From an uncultured Eubacteriales bacterium (GTDB taxonomy: Bacteria > Bacillota > Clostridia > Christensenellales > UBA1242): DNA of 11,915 bases. The stretch spans positions 1 through 11,915 of the forward strand of contig CAJKVX010000025.1 of NCBI GenBank assembly GCA_905203455.1, given 5' to 3'. Under the pieces are notes generated by a model. The model was not told where the DNA came from. It worked only from the letters and a program-made list of their open reading frames with translations, and searched no databases. The position numbers and the translations under genes are program-made. Positions 1 through 7,935 of the stretch are shown here, piece by piece (the stretch's first letter is position 1; every line of letters starts with the position of its first letter).

Positions 1-109
1 TTTTCATAATTTCAAAGGCGTTATTTAATTCAATGTTGCTAATTGAAGATTTTACTAAAAAATGTATTCCTCTTTTGTTGTGTATGGTGAAAATATTTTG
101 TTCCTCCAA
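1..109 (-). CDS. 5' end of an unrecognised gene, cut by the window edge
   Basis: Read leftward, one frame stays open from position 148 to the window edge. Starting at a TTG (109-107) it reads MEEQNIFTIHNKRGIHFLVK and continues SSISNIELNNAFEIMK to the edge. There is no ATG or GTG start in this frame before codon 34, an internal ATG too late to be a likely start. Two starts are possible: the TTG, which has no ribosome binding site in front of it, or an ATT (94-92) placed 8 nt after a perfect GGAGG (107-103), which would be a rare AUU start. The other two frames hit stops soon after the GGAGG. I do not recognise the protein. It is transcribed away from rpoB, so the two genes diverge from the shared intergenic region. 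A chance open frame is possible because only about 36 codons are visible, but the ideal GGAGG argues for a real gene. Confidence 0.45.
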   Translation of the reverse strand, partial: MEEQNIFTIHNKRGIHFLVKSSISNIELNNAFEIMK

Positions 110-261
110 AAAAATAATTTTAGAGCGGTATTGTAAGCCGAATTTATTTTAAAAATTTGTTAATAATTTATTTTATAGTGTGATTTTTTTTTACTTTGAT
201 TGATTTTATATTAATGTTTTTGTGCCATTGTGTTGAATTTAAAAGTTTTTAAAAAAAAGTA

Positions 262-291
262 TTGACTTTGTTTTGTTAGATGTGGTAACAT
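262..291 (+). promoter_or_regulatory. Candidate sigma-A promoter of rpoBC
   Basis: A -35 box TTGACT (262-267) is followed after 18 nt by TAACAT (286-291), which is preceded by TGG and so gives an extended -10 (TGnTAACAT). Transcription would start near 298 and give a leader of about 230 nt before rpoB. It is the best promoter match upstream of rpoB. Consensus matching only; not measured. Confidence 0.5.
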
Positions 292-387
292 ATTGTGAAG
301 TTATGATGACTTATTGTCAACTTTTTTAGTGAAAAAGGCTGTTTAAAATTTTATTCGAATTGTGGTGGCGGTTTCCCTTTAAAAAAT

Positions 388-415
388 TTGACAATGGTAG
401 CAACAAGATTGCAAT
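388..415 (+). promoter_or_regulatory. Possible second promoter of rpoBC
   Basis: A perfect -35 TTGACA (388-393) is followed after 16 nt by TGCAAT (410-415), which has four of six consensus bases. The start would fall near 422, just before the leader hairpin. The -10 is weak, so this is less certain than the promoter at 262-291. Confidence 0.28.
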
Positions 416-430
416 TTTTAAAATAAGGAG

Positions 431-517
431 ATGAAAGGGCGTTTTTGCGACATTAAATTTAATTATTTTTTCAATTTTTTGTCACAAAAATGCCTTTTTT
501 CAACCCATGTAACTTAA
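431..517 (+). other. Possible 28-codon leader ORF overlapping the hairpin
   Basis: An ATG at 431 opens 28 codons (beginning MKGRFCDIKFNYFF) and stops at 515-517, right at the rpoB ribosome binding site. It spans the whole leader hairpin. However, its AAGGAG (425-430) touches the ATG with no spacing, which is poor for initiation, and the composition is what AT-rich noncoding DNA gives. It is listed because a translated leader over a terminator hairpin would matter for regulation. Probably a chance ORF. Confidence 0.15.
434..500 (+). terminator. Terminator-like leader hairpin before rpoB (possible attenuator)
   Basis: The arm 434-452 pairs with 480-498 over 19 positions, with one C-A mismatch (448/484) and two G-U wobbles (441/491, 437/495). 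The loop is 27 nt of almost pure A/T. The 3' arm ends in TGCC followed by six T (495-500), as in an intrinsic terminator, and the rpoB ribosome binding site starts only 16 nt later. With the promoter upstream and rpoB directly downstream, partial termination here would set rpoBC expression. The large loop weakens it as a terminator, so its strength is uncertain. Confidence 0.45.
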
Positions 518-530
518 AGGAGTAATTTTA

Positions 531-3500
531 ATGAGTGTAAAAAATCTTAATGTTTCTAAGGTTAAGTATGGCAAAACTGAAAGATACAAATTCGGCAAAA
601 TTGACGAAGTTGTTGACTTTCCTTATTTAATGGATGTGCAAAGGGCAAGTTACAATGACTTTATAACTAACGGAATAAGAAATGTGTTAAGAGACTTTTC
701 TCCTATTGTTGACACAGAAAACCTTAACAGAGATGTTCGTGACCCTGACAGAGATTGCAGAGTTGAACTTTATTTTCTTGACCACAGTTTATCTGGCACA
801 CCTAAATACACTGAGGCTGAGTGCAAAACAAGAGACGCAACTTACAGCCTTCCACTTAAAGTTAAAATTAGGCTTGTTTACAAAGAAACTGGCGAGGTTG
901 TTGACCAAGAAGTTTTCTTTGGAGACATTCCTTTGATGACTGAAAATGGGTCGTTTATAATTAACGGGGCTGAAAGGGCGGTTGTTAGCCAACTTGTTAG
1001 AAGCCCAGGAGTTTATTGCAAACAAGGGATAAACAAAACTGGCAACTTTGTTACTGAAACTTCAATTATGCCTGCGCGTGGTGCGTGGATTGAACTTGAA
1101 GAAGATAGTTCTGGGGTTATTTATGTTCATATTGACCGTAACCGTAAACTTGTTGGAACAATTCTTTTAAGAGCATTGGGGCTTTCAAGTGATGAAGAAA
1201 TTTTGCAAGTTTTTGATAACCACCCAAGCATTAAAAAGACTCTTGAAAAAGATGTTACCAAAACCGAAGAAGAGGCTTTGGTTGAAATTAGCAAAAGGTT
1301 AAGGCCAGGTGAGGTTTTGAACCTTAAAGCAATTAAAAGAAACCTTGAAAAAATGTTCTTTTCAACAAGAAGATATGATGTTAGCCTTGTTGGAAGATTT
1401 AAGTTTAACCAAAAGTTATCTCTTGCTAACAGAATTGCTGGAAAAACTGCAGCAGAAGATGTTAAAAGTGGCAAAAAACTTTTTGTTAGCGCAGGGGAAG
1501 TTATTGCTCGTGAAGTTGCAGAGGCTATTCAAACGGCGGGCATTAACAGAGTAAGCGTTGTTGGAAAAAATGGGCCATTTACCATTATTGGCAACAACAT
1601 GGTTGACCTTAAAGCATACTGCGGGCTTAACCCTGATGAATTTGAAATTGACAGATTTGTTCACCTTCCAACTCTTCTTGAACTTACAAAAGATTGCAAA
1701 AATGTTGAAGAAAGGAAAGAGGTTATAAAAGAACAAAGAGACAGCCTTATTGGAAGGCACTTGCTTTTTGATGATGTTATTAGTGCTTATAACTATCATA
1801 TGTCAATTGGTGAAGGGCTTGGTGAAACTGATGATGTTGACCACCTTGGAAACCGAAGAGTTAAAGCCGTTGGCGAACTTTTAACCAACCAATTTTTCAC
1901 TGGAATGGCTAAACTTGAAAGGGTTATTAGTGAAAGAATGCAGGTTCAAAATGTTAACGAAGTTAGCCCAAGTTCACTTATTAATGTTAGAAGCATCAGT
2001 TCAACAATTCGTGAATTCTTTGGGTCAAGCCAAATGAGCCAATTTATGGAGCAAACAAACCCAATTGCTTCACTTACACATAAAAGAAGAATAAGTTCAC
2101 TTGGGCCTGGGGCACTTACTCGTGAAAGAGCGGGCTTTGAAGTGCGTGACGTGCATTACACTCACTATGGAAGGCTTTGCCCTAATGAAACTCCTGAAGG
2201 TCAAAACATTGGGCTTATTAACTCTCTTGCAACTTATGCAAAAATTAATAAATATGGCTTCCTTGAAGCGCCTTACAGAAAAATTGACAAAAGCACTGGC
2301 AAGGTAACAAAAGAAGTTGTTTACATGAGTGCTGATGTTGAAGAAGGGTATGTTATTGCCCAAGCAAACGAGCCTTTAACTCCTGAGGGAACTCTTGCAA
2401 ATGAAAGAATTATTTGCAGAAAGAAAGGTGAAATTGTTGAACTTCCAAGAGACCAGATTGACTTTATTGATGTTAGCCCAAAAGAACTGATTTCAATTGC
2501 AACAACACTTGTGCCATTTATTGAAAATGATGACGCAACTCGTGCAATGATGGCATCAAACATGCAAAGGCAAGCAGTGCCACTTTTAAAAACTGAGGCA
2601 CCTATTATTGCAACAGGCACCGAACACAGAATTGCAGTTGACAGCGGGGTTATGGTTATTGCAAAACACGCTGGTGTTGTTAAATATGCCAGTGCAGACA
2701 CAATTATTGTTACCTGTGAAGATGGCAGTGAAGATAAATACACATTAACCAAGTTTGTTCGTTCAAACAACGGAACTTGCATGATTCAAAAACCTATTGC
2801 AAAAAAGGGTGAAAAGGTTAAAGCGGGTGATGTTTTGGCTGATGGTCCATCAACAAACAATGGTGAACTTTCAATTGGTAAAAACATTTTGGTTGCATTC
2901 ATGCCTTGGGAAGGATATAACTTTGAAGACGCAATTTTAATCAGCGAAGAACTTGTTCAAGAAGATGTTTTAACATCAATTCACATTGAAGAGTATGAGC
3001 AAGACGCTCGTGACACAAAACTTGGGCCAGAAGAGATTACAAGAGACATTCCAAATGTTGGTGAAGATGCTCTTGCAAACCTTGACGAAAACGGAATTAT
3101 CATGGTTGGGGCAGAGGTTGTTCCTGGCGACATTTTGGTTGGTAAGGTTACACCAAAGGGTGAAACTGAACTTACCCCTGAAGAAAGGCTTTTAAGAGCA
3201 ATTTTTGGTGAAAAAGCCCGTGAGGTTAGAGACACTAGCCTTCGTGTTCAACATGGTGAAGGCGGGGTTGTTGTTGATGTTAAGGTGTTTACACGAGAAA
3301 ATAAAGACGAATTGCCAACAGGCGTTAACAAACTTGTTAGAGTTTACATTGCTCAAAAAAGAAAAATGAGCGTGGGCGACAAAATGTCAGGAAGGCACGG
3401 AAACAAAGGCGTTGTTTCAAGAATTTTGCCAAAGGCTGACATGCCATTCTTGCCTGATGGAACTCCAATTCAAATTCTTTTAAACCCACTTGGTGTTCCA

Positions 3501-4262
3501 AGCAGAATGAACATTGGGCAGTTGCTTGAAGTTCACTTGGCACTTGCCTGCAAGGCTATGGATTGGAAAATTGCAACACCAGTTTTTGATGGTGCAAAAG
3601 AAGACGAAATTCAAAAACTTTTGGTTGACAACGGGTTGCCTGCTGATGGCAAACTTCAACTTTATGACGGAAGAACGGGTGAGCCATTTGATAACCGTGC
3701 AACAGTTGGATATATGTATATGTTAAAACTTCATCACTTGGTTGATGATAAAATGCATGCTAGAAGCATTGGGCCATACTCTCTTGTTACTCAACAACCT
3801 CTTGGTGGTAAAGCACAGTTTGGTGGACAAAGGTTTGGTGAAATGGAAGTTTGGGCACTTGAAGCGTATGGTGCGGCTAACATTTTGCAAGAAATGCTTA
3901 CTGTTAAAAGTGATGATATTGTTGGGCGTGTTAAAACTTATGAGTCAATTGTTAAAGGTGAAAACATTGCTGAACCTGGAATTCCTGAATCATTTAAAGT
4001 TTTAAATAAAGAATTGCAGGGCTTGGCACTTGATGTTAAAGTTTTAACCGAAGACAAACAAGAAATTCAACTTAAAGAAATTGGCGATGAAGTTAAAGAA
4101 AACATTGATATGCGTGCTGAAAAGAAGAAATCTCAGCAAGAGGTTGAGGTTGAACTTGAAGACCCTTATCTTGGCACAAACGACATTGAGGGAGACTTAA
4201 TGGGGGCAACGCAAGTGGTTGAAGATGTTGATTCGCTCTTTGACCTTGATGATGACATTTAA
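531..4262 (+). CDS. rpoB: DNA-directed RNA polymerase subunit beta
   Basis: Beta subunit of the core RNA polymerase in the cytoplasm; with beta' it forms the active-centre cleft and binds rifampicin. At 1243 aa it has the usual clostridial length. The start is set by AAAGGAG (516-522), 8 nt before the ATG. Visible landmarks are the rifampicin cluster from F497 through the THKRR motif, fork loop 2 (GPGALTRERAG, about 525-535), the motif around P551-E553, R671 and R680 near the NTP and rifampicin sites, EGYNFEDAI near 794, and GDKMSGRHGNKG with active-site lysines K951 and K959. The C-terminal clamp segment SDDIVGRVKTYESIVKG lies near 1130, followed by an acidic tail. Against E. coli numbering it differs at L511M, D516E, G537A, P552Y, I561N, P567Q, N677T, G682A and A683S; some are probably ordinary lineage variation, while D516E, G537A and N677T stand out. 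rpoC follows after 55 nt. No rplL lies upstream. Identity is certain. Confidence 0.99.
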   Translation: MSVKNLNVSKVKYGKTERYKFGKIDEVVDFPYLMDVQRASYNDFITNGIRNVLRDFSPIVDTENLNRDVRDPDRDCRVELYFLDHSLSGTPKYTEAECKTRDATYSLPLKVKIRLVYKETGEVVDQEVFFGDIPLMTENGSFIINGAERAVVSQLVRSPGVYCKQGINKTGNFVTETSIMPARGAWIELEEDSSGVIYVHIDRNRKLVGTILLRALGLSSDEEILQVFDNHPSIKKTLEKDVTKTEEEALVEISKRLRPGEVLNLKAIKRNLEKMFFSTRRYDVSLVGRFKFNQKLSLANRIAGKTAAEDVKSGKKLFVSAGEVIAREVAEAIQTAGINRVSVVGKNGPFTIIGNNMVDLKAYCGLNPDEFEIDRFVHLPTLLELTKDCKNVEERKEVIKEQRDSLIGRHLLFDDVISAYNYHMSIGEGLGETDDVDHLGNRRVKAVGELLTNQFFTGMAKLERVISERMQVQNVNEVSPSSLINVRSISSTIREFFGSSQMSQFMEQTNPIASLTHKRRISSLGPGALTRERAGFEVRDVHYTHYGRLCPNETPEGQNIGLINSLATYAKINKYGFLEAPYRKIDKSTGKVTKEVVYMSADVEEGYVIAQANEPLTPEGTLANERIICRKKGEIVELPRDQIDFIDVSPKELISIATTLVPFIENDDATRAMMASNMQRQAVPLLKTEAPIIATGTEHRIAVDSGVMVIAKHAGVVKYASADTIIVTCEDGSEDKYTLTKFVRSNNGTCMIQKPIAKKGEKVKAGDVLADGPSTNNGELSIGKNILVAFMPWEGYNFEDAILISEELVQEDVLTSIHIEEYEQDARDTKLGPEEITRDIPNVGEDALANLDENGIIMVGAEVVPGDILVGKVTPKGETELTPEERLLRAIFGEKAREVRDTSLRVQHGEGGVVVDVKVFTRENKDELPTGVNKLVRVYIAQKRKMSVGDKMSGRHGNKGVVSRILPKADMPFLPDGTPIQILLNPLGVPSRMNIGQLLEVHLALACKAMDWKIATPVFDGAKEDEIQKLLVDNGLPADGKLQLYDGRTGEPFDNRATVGYMYMLKLHHLVDDKMHARSIGPYSLVTQQPLGGKAQFGGQRFGEMEVWALEAYGAANILQEMLTVKSDDIVGRVKTYESIVKGENIAEPGIPESFKVLNKELQGLALDVKVLTEDKQEIQLKEIGDEVKENIDMRAEKKKSQQEVEVELEDPYLGTNDIEGDLMGATQVVEDVDSLFDLDDDI

Positions 4263-4285
4263 GCAATAAAAACAAAAAAATAAAC

Positions 4286-4301
4286 AAGGGGATTATCCCT
4301 T
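4286..4301 (+). other. Small hairpin between rpoB and rpoC
   Basis: AAGGG (4286-4290) pairs with CCCTT (4297-4301), and an inner G-U pair closes a four-base ATTA loop. No T-run follows, so it is not a terminator. It ends a few bases before the rpoC ribosome binding site TAAGGAG (4306-4312), so it could affect rpoC translation or mRNA processing. It could also be chance. Confidence 0.3.
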
Positions 4302-4317
4302 AAAATAAGGAGAGAAT

Positions 4318-7300
4318 ATGTTTGAATTAAACAACTTCGATTCTATGCAAATTGGGCTTGCAAGCCCTGAGAAAATTCGTGAATGGTCTCATGGGGAAGT
4401 AACAAAACCTGAAACCATTAATTACAGAACTCAAAAGCCTGAAAGAGACGGTTTGTTCTGTGAAAGAATTTTCGGGCCAACCAAAGATTGGGAGTGCCAT
4501 TGCGGAAAATATAAAAGGGTTAGATACAAAGGCGTTATTTGTGATAAATGTGGCGTTGAGGTAACAAGTTCAAAGGTTCGCCGTGAAAGAATGGGGCATA
4601 TTGAACTTGTTAGCCCTGTTTCACACATGTGGTACTTTAAAGGCGTGCCTTCAAGAATTGGCTTGCTTTTGGAACTTCCTGTAAAACAACTTGAACAGGT
4701 GTTGTATTTCACATCATTTATTGTAACTGACCCAGGTTCAACTAACTTTGAGTTTAAACAAGTAATTAATGACAGGGAATATAGAGAAGCGGTTGAGCAA
4801 TTTGGCCCTAAATCATTTAAGGCTGGCATGGGCGCAGAAGTAATAAAAGAACTTTTAAAGCAAATTGACATTGAAAAAGAAACAAAAGAAACCCGTGATA
4901 TTGTTAACAATTCAAAGGGGCAAAAGAAACTTAAAGCCGCAAAAAGATTAAGCATTCTTGAAGCGTTCCGCCAAAGTGGTGCAAAGCCAGAATGGATGAT
5001 TCTTGATGTGTTGCCTGTTATTCCGCCAGAATTAAGACCAATGGTTCCGCTTGATGGTGGCAGGTTTGCAACAAGTGACCTTAACGACCTTTACAGAAGA
5101 GTTATTAACCGTAACAACAGGCTTAAAAAACTTATTGAACTTGGCGCACCTGACATTATTATAAGAAATGAAAAAAGAATGCTTCAAGAAGCCGTTGATG
5201 CTCTTATTGATAACGGCAGAAGAGGCAAGGCAATTTCAGGTGCAGGCAACCGTGAACTTAAATCACTTTCAGGCTTGCTTCGTGGAAAGCAGGGCAGGTT
5301 TAGGCAAAACCTTCTTGGAAAGCGTGTTGACTATTCAGGAAGATCAGTTATTGTTGTTGGACCAAGCCTTAAAATTTATCAATGTGGGCTTCCAAAAGAA
5401 ATGGCTCTTGAACTTTTCAAACCATTTGTTATGAAAAGGTTGGTTGATTTAAACCAAAGCCACAACATTAAAAGTGCAAAAAGAATTGTTGAGCGTGCAA
5501 GACCAATTGTTTGGGATGTTTTGGAAGATGTTATTAAAGACCACCCAGTTCTTTTAAACCGTGCTCCAACATTGCACAGGCTTGGAATTCAGGCGTTTGA
5601 ACCAGTGCTAGTTGAAGGAAGGGCAATTAAACTTCACCCACTTACCTGCACAGCGTTTAACGCAGACTTTGATGGTGACCAAATGCCAGTTCATGTTCCG
5701 CTTTCACTTGAAGCACAGGCTGAGGCAAGGTTTTTGATGATTGCATCAAACAACATTTTAAAGCCAAGTGATGGTGAGCCAATAACAGTTCCAACGCAAG
5801 ACATGATTTTGGGGAACTATTACCTAACTTTTGAAAAAGCAGGTGCAAAGGGCGAGGGCAAAGTTTTTGCAAGCCCTGATGAAGCAATCTTGGCTTATGA
5901 CAATGGCGACATTGACCTTCAAGCAAAAATTGTTGTAAGAGTTAGAAAAGAAATTGACGGAAAGATGTATGTAACAAGGCTTAACACAACAGCAGGAAGA
6001 ATTATATTTAACCGTGAAATTCCACAAAACCTTGGGCTTTGCGAAAGAAAAACTCCTGAAGATATGCTTAAACTTGAAGTTGATTATGTTTGTGGTAAAA
6101 AACAAATTAAGAAGATAATTAAAGCGTGCTATGACAACCTTGGGTCAACCGAAACTGCAAAAATGCTTGACAGAATTAAAGACCTTGGTTATAAATATTC
6201 AACCAAAGCCTGCATCACTGCTTGTTTGTTTGATGTTAAAACAACTCCACATCGTGATGAAATTATTGAAAAGGCAAACCAAGCGTCAATGCTTGTTGAA
6301 AAACAATTCAGGCGTGGGCTTATAACTCAATATGAAAAGGCTGAAAAATTAACAGACGCTTGGAACACCGCAATGGGTGAAATGGAAAAGGCTGTTATGG
6401 CTGAGTTTGAGCCAACAAACCCTCTTAAAATGATGGTTGACTCTCAGGCTCGTGGTAACGCTGGAAATATGTGCCAGCTTGCAGGGCTTAGGGGAATAAT
6501 GGTTTCAACATCAGGAAAGGTTATTGAAGTGCCAATCAGGTCTTGCTTTAAAAGTGGGTTAAGCGTTATTGAATACTTCATTGCCACTCGTGGTGGCCGT
6601 AAAGGTATGGTTGATAAGGCGCTTAAAACAGCAGACGCTGGTTACCTTACAAGAAGGCTTGTTGATGTTGCGCAAGAAGTTGTTGTTGATGATGAAGATT
6701 GCTTTGCAACCCTTGGCGAAAAAGTTAAGGGAATGGAAGTTAGTGCAATTTATGACAGTGGGCGTGAAATTGAAAGCCTTAAAGACAGAATTTATGGCAG
6801 GTTCCCAGTAAGTGATGTTGTTAACCCTGAAACTGGTGAAGTGCTTGCAAAGGCAAATGAAATGATAACTCTTGCCCAAGCAATAGCAATTGAGGCTGCT
6901 GGCATTAAATCTGTTAACATTAGAACAGTGTTTACTTGTAAATCAAAACATGGTGTTTGTGCTAAATGTTATGGAAGAAACATGGCAAGCCGTGAGCCAG
7001 TTCAGGTTGGTGAGGCAGTTGGTATTATTGCTGCTCAATCAATTGGTGAGCCAGGAACACAGTTAACAATGAAGGTCTTCCAGGCAGGTGGAACAGCATC
7101 AGCGGCCGACATTACGCAAGGTTTGCCAAGAGTTGAAGAAATTTTTGAAGCTAAAAAACCAAAAGGCGTTGCAATTATAAGTGAAGTTAGCGGAAAAGTT
7201 AAAACTGTTAACGAAGCAAAACAACTTGTTGAAGTTGAAACCCCTGATGGCAGTGTTATAAGTTATGCAATTCCTTATGGTGTTAAATATCTTGTTAAAG

Positions 7301-7872
7301 TTGGCGACACAGTTGAGCCAGGTTCAATGTTCACCGAAGGGCCACTTAACCCTCATGACATTTTAAAAACAAAGGGAATTAAGGGCGTTCAAGATTACAT
7401 CATGCGTGAAGTTTTGAAAGTTTATAAACTTTATAGCGTTGATGTTAATGATAAACACATTGAAATCATCATCAGGCAAATGTTAAGAAAGGTTAAAATT
7501 GAAGACAGTGGCGACACAACACTTCTTCCAGGTGACCTTGTTGATATCTTCAAATATGAAGAAGAAAACGAAAAAATTCTTGCAAATGGTGGCGAGCCTG
7601 CAACGGCAAAAAGAGTTCTGCTTTCAATAACTAAGGCTGCTCTTGCAACTGATGGCTTCCTTGCAGCAGCAAGTTTCCAAGAAACAATAAGAGTTTTAAC
7701 TGATGCTGCAATTAAAGGCAAGATTGACCCATTAATTGGTCTTAAAGAAAATGTTATCATTGGTAAACTTATTCCTGCGGGAACAGGGCTTAGAAGATAT
7801 CGTGATGTTGTTCCAAGTGAACAAAATGTTATGGTTAAAGAGCAAGTTACCCCAAAAGTTGAAAATGATTAA
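4318..7872 (+). CDS. rpoC: DNA-directed RNA polymerase subunit beta'
   Basis: Beta' subunit, the catalytic subunit of core RNA polymerase. At 1184 aa it has the clostridial length, without the large trigger-loop insertion of Gram-negative enzymes. AAGGAG (4307-4312) sits 5 nt before the ATG. Visible in order are the N-terminal zinc site C60, C62, C75, C78; the lid, rudder and switch region with GKRVDYSGRSVIVVGP; the catalytic NADFDGDQM with D450, D452 and D454 binding magnesium; the bridge helix (about 756-781, ending GYLTRRLVDV); the second zinc site C795, C874, C881, C884; and the trigger loop (about 915-935). The trigger loop reads LTMKVFQAGG, where bacteria normally have LTMRTFHxGG, so the His equivalent to E. 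coli H936 is Gln922. P457 follows the catalytic loop where Ala is usual, and the bridge helix has R758 where His is usual. The frame is intact and all other key residues are present, so it is surely functional. Confidence 0.99.
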   Translation: MFELNNFDSMQIGLASPEKIREWSHGEVTKPETINYRTQKPERDGLFCERIFGPTKDWECHCGKYKRVRYKGVICDKCGVEVTSSKVRRERMGHIELVSPVSHMWYFKGVPSRIGLLLELPVKQLEQVLYFTSFIVTDPGSTNFEFKQVINDREYREAVEQFGPKSFKAGMGAEVIKELLKQIDIEKETKETRDIVNNSKGQKKLKAAKRLSILEAFRQSGAKPEWMILDVLPVIPPELRPMVPLDGGRFATSDLNDLYRRVINRNNRLKKLIELGAPDIIIRNEKRMLQEAVDALIDNGRRGKAISGAGNRELKSLSGLLRGKQGRFRQNLLGKRVDYSGRSVIVVGPSLKIYQCGLPKEMALELFKPFVMKRLVDLNQSHNIKSAKRIVERARPIVWDVLEDVIKDHPVLLNRAPTLHRLGIQAFEPVLVEGRAIKLHPLTCTAFNADFDGDQMPVHVPLSLEAQAEARFLMIASNNILKPSDGEPITVPTQDMILGNYYLTFEKAGAKGEGKVFASPDEAILAYDNGDIDLQAKIVVRVRKEIDGKMYVTRLNTTAGRIIFNREIPQNLGLCERKTPEDMLKLEVDYVCGKKQIKKIIKACYDNLGSTETAKMLDRIKDLGYKYSTKACITACLFDVKTTPHRDEIIEKANQASMLVEKQFRRGLITQYEKAEKLTDAWNTAMGEMEKAVMAEFEPTNPLKMMVDSQARGNAGNMCQLAGLRGIMVSTSGKVIEVPIRSCFKSGLSVIEYFIATRGGRKGMVDKALKTADAGYLTRRLVDVAQEVVVDDEDCFATLGEKVKGMEVSAIYDSGREIESLKDRIYGRFPVSDVVNPETGEVLAKANEMITLAQAIAIEAAGIKSVNIRTVFTCKSKHGVCAKCYGRNMASREPVQVGEAVGIIAAQSIGEPGTQLTMKVFQAGGTASAADITQGLPRVEEIFEAKKPKGVAIISEVSGKVKTVNEAKQLVEVETPDGSVISYAIPYGVKYLVKVGDTVEPGSMFTEGPLNPHDILKTKGIKGVQDYIMREVLKVYKLYSVDVNDKHIEIIIRQMLRKVKIEDSGDTTLLPGDLVDIFKYEEENEKILANGGEPATAKRVLLSITKAALATDGFLAAASFQETIRVLTDAAIKGKIDPLIGLKENVIIGKLIPAGTGLRRYRDVVPSEQNVMVKEQVTPKVEND

Positions 7873-7895
7873 AGCAAAGGCAAAAAAATTAAACA

Positions 7896-7930
7896 ACTTA
7901 TTAACTTTTAATTAAAAAATGTTAATAAGT
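7896..7930. repeat. Perfect 10-bp inverted repeat after rpoC
   Basis: ACTTATTAAC (7896-7905) and GTTAATAAGT (7921-7930) pair perfectly around an A/T loop that can pair a little further. On the minus strand it is followed by a T-rich stretch, so it may act as a backup terminator for gltX, while on the plus strand it stands just before the main rpoBC terminator. Confidence 0.45.
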
Positions 7931-7935
7931 AAAAC

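Noticed and set aside
298..327. Hairpin with T-run at the predicted rpoB transcript start
   Set aside because: Only TGAC/GTCA (4 bp) pairs cleanly; the lower stem needs bulges, so it is too weak for a terminator.
2181..2189. Asn552 of RpoB taken as a change at E. coli I572, a rifampicin resistance site
   Set aside because: Counting from the cluster places Asn552 at I561; the I572 equivalent is unchanged isoleucine in NIGLINSL.
2321..2782. Minus-strand ORF of about 153 codons inside rpoB
   Set aside because: It is a shadow of the strongly biased rpoB codon pattern; the plus-strand frame is unambiguous RpoB.
4431..4955. Minus-strand ORF of about 174 codons inside rpoC
   Set aside because: It is antisense to the conserved zinc-binding and clamp region of RpoC, with no ribosome binding site or family signal.
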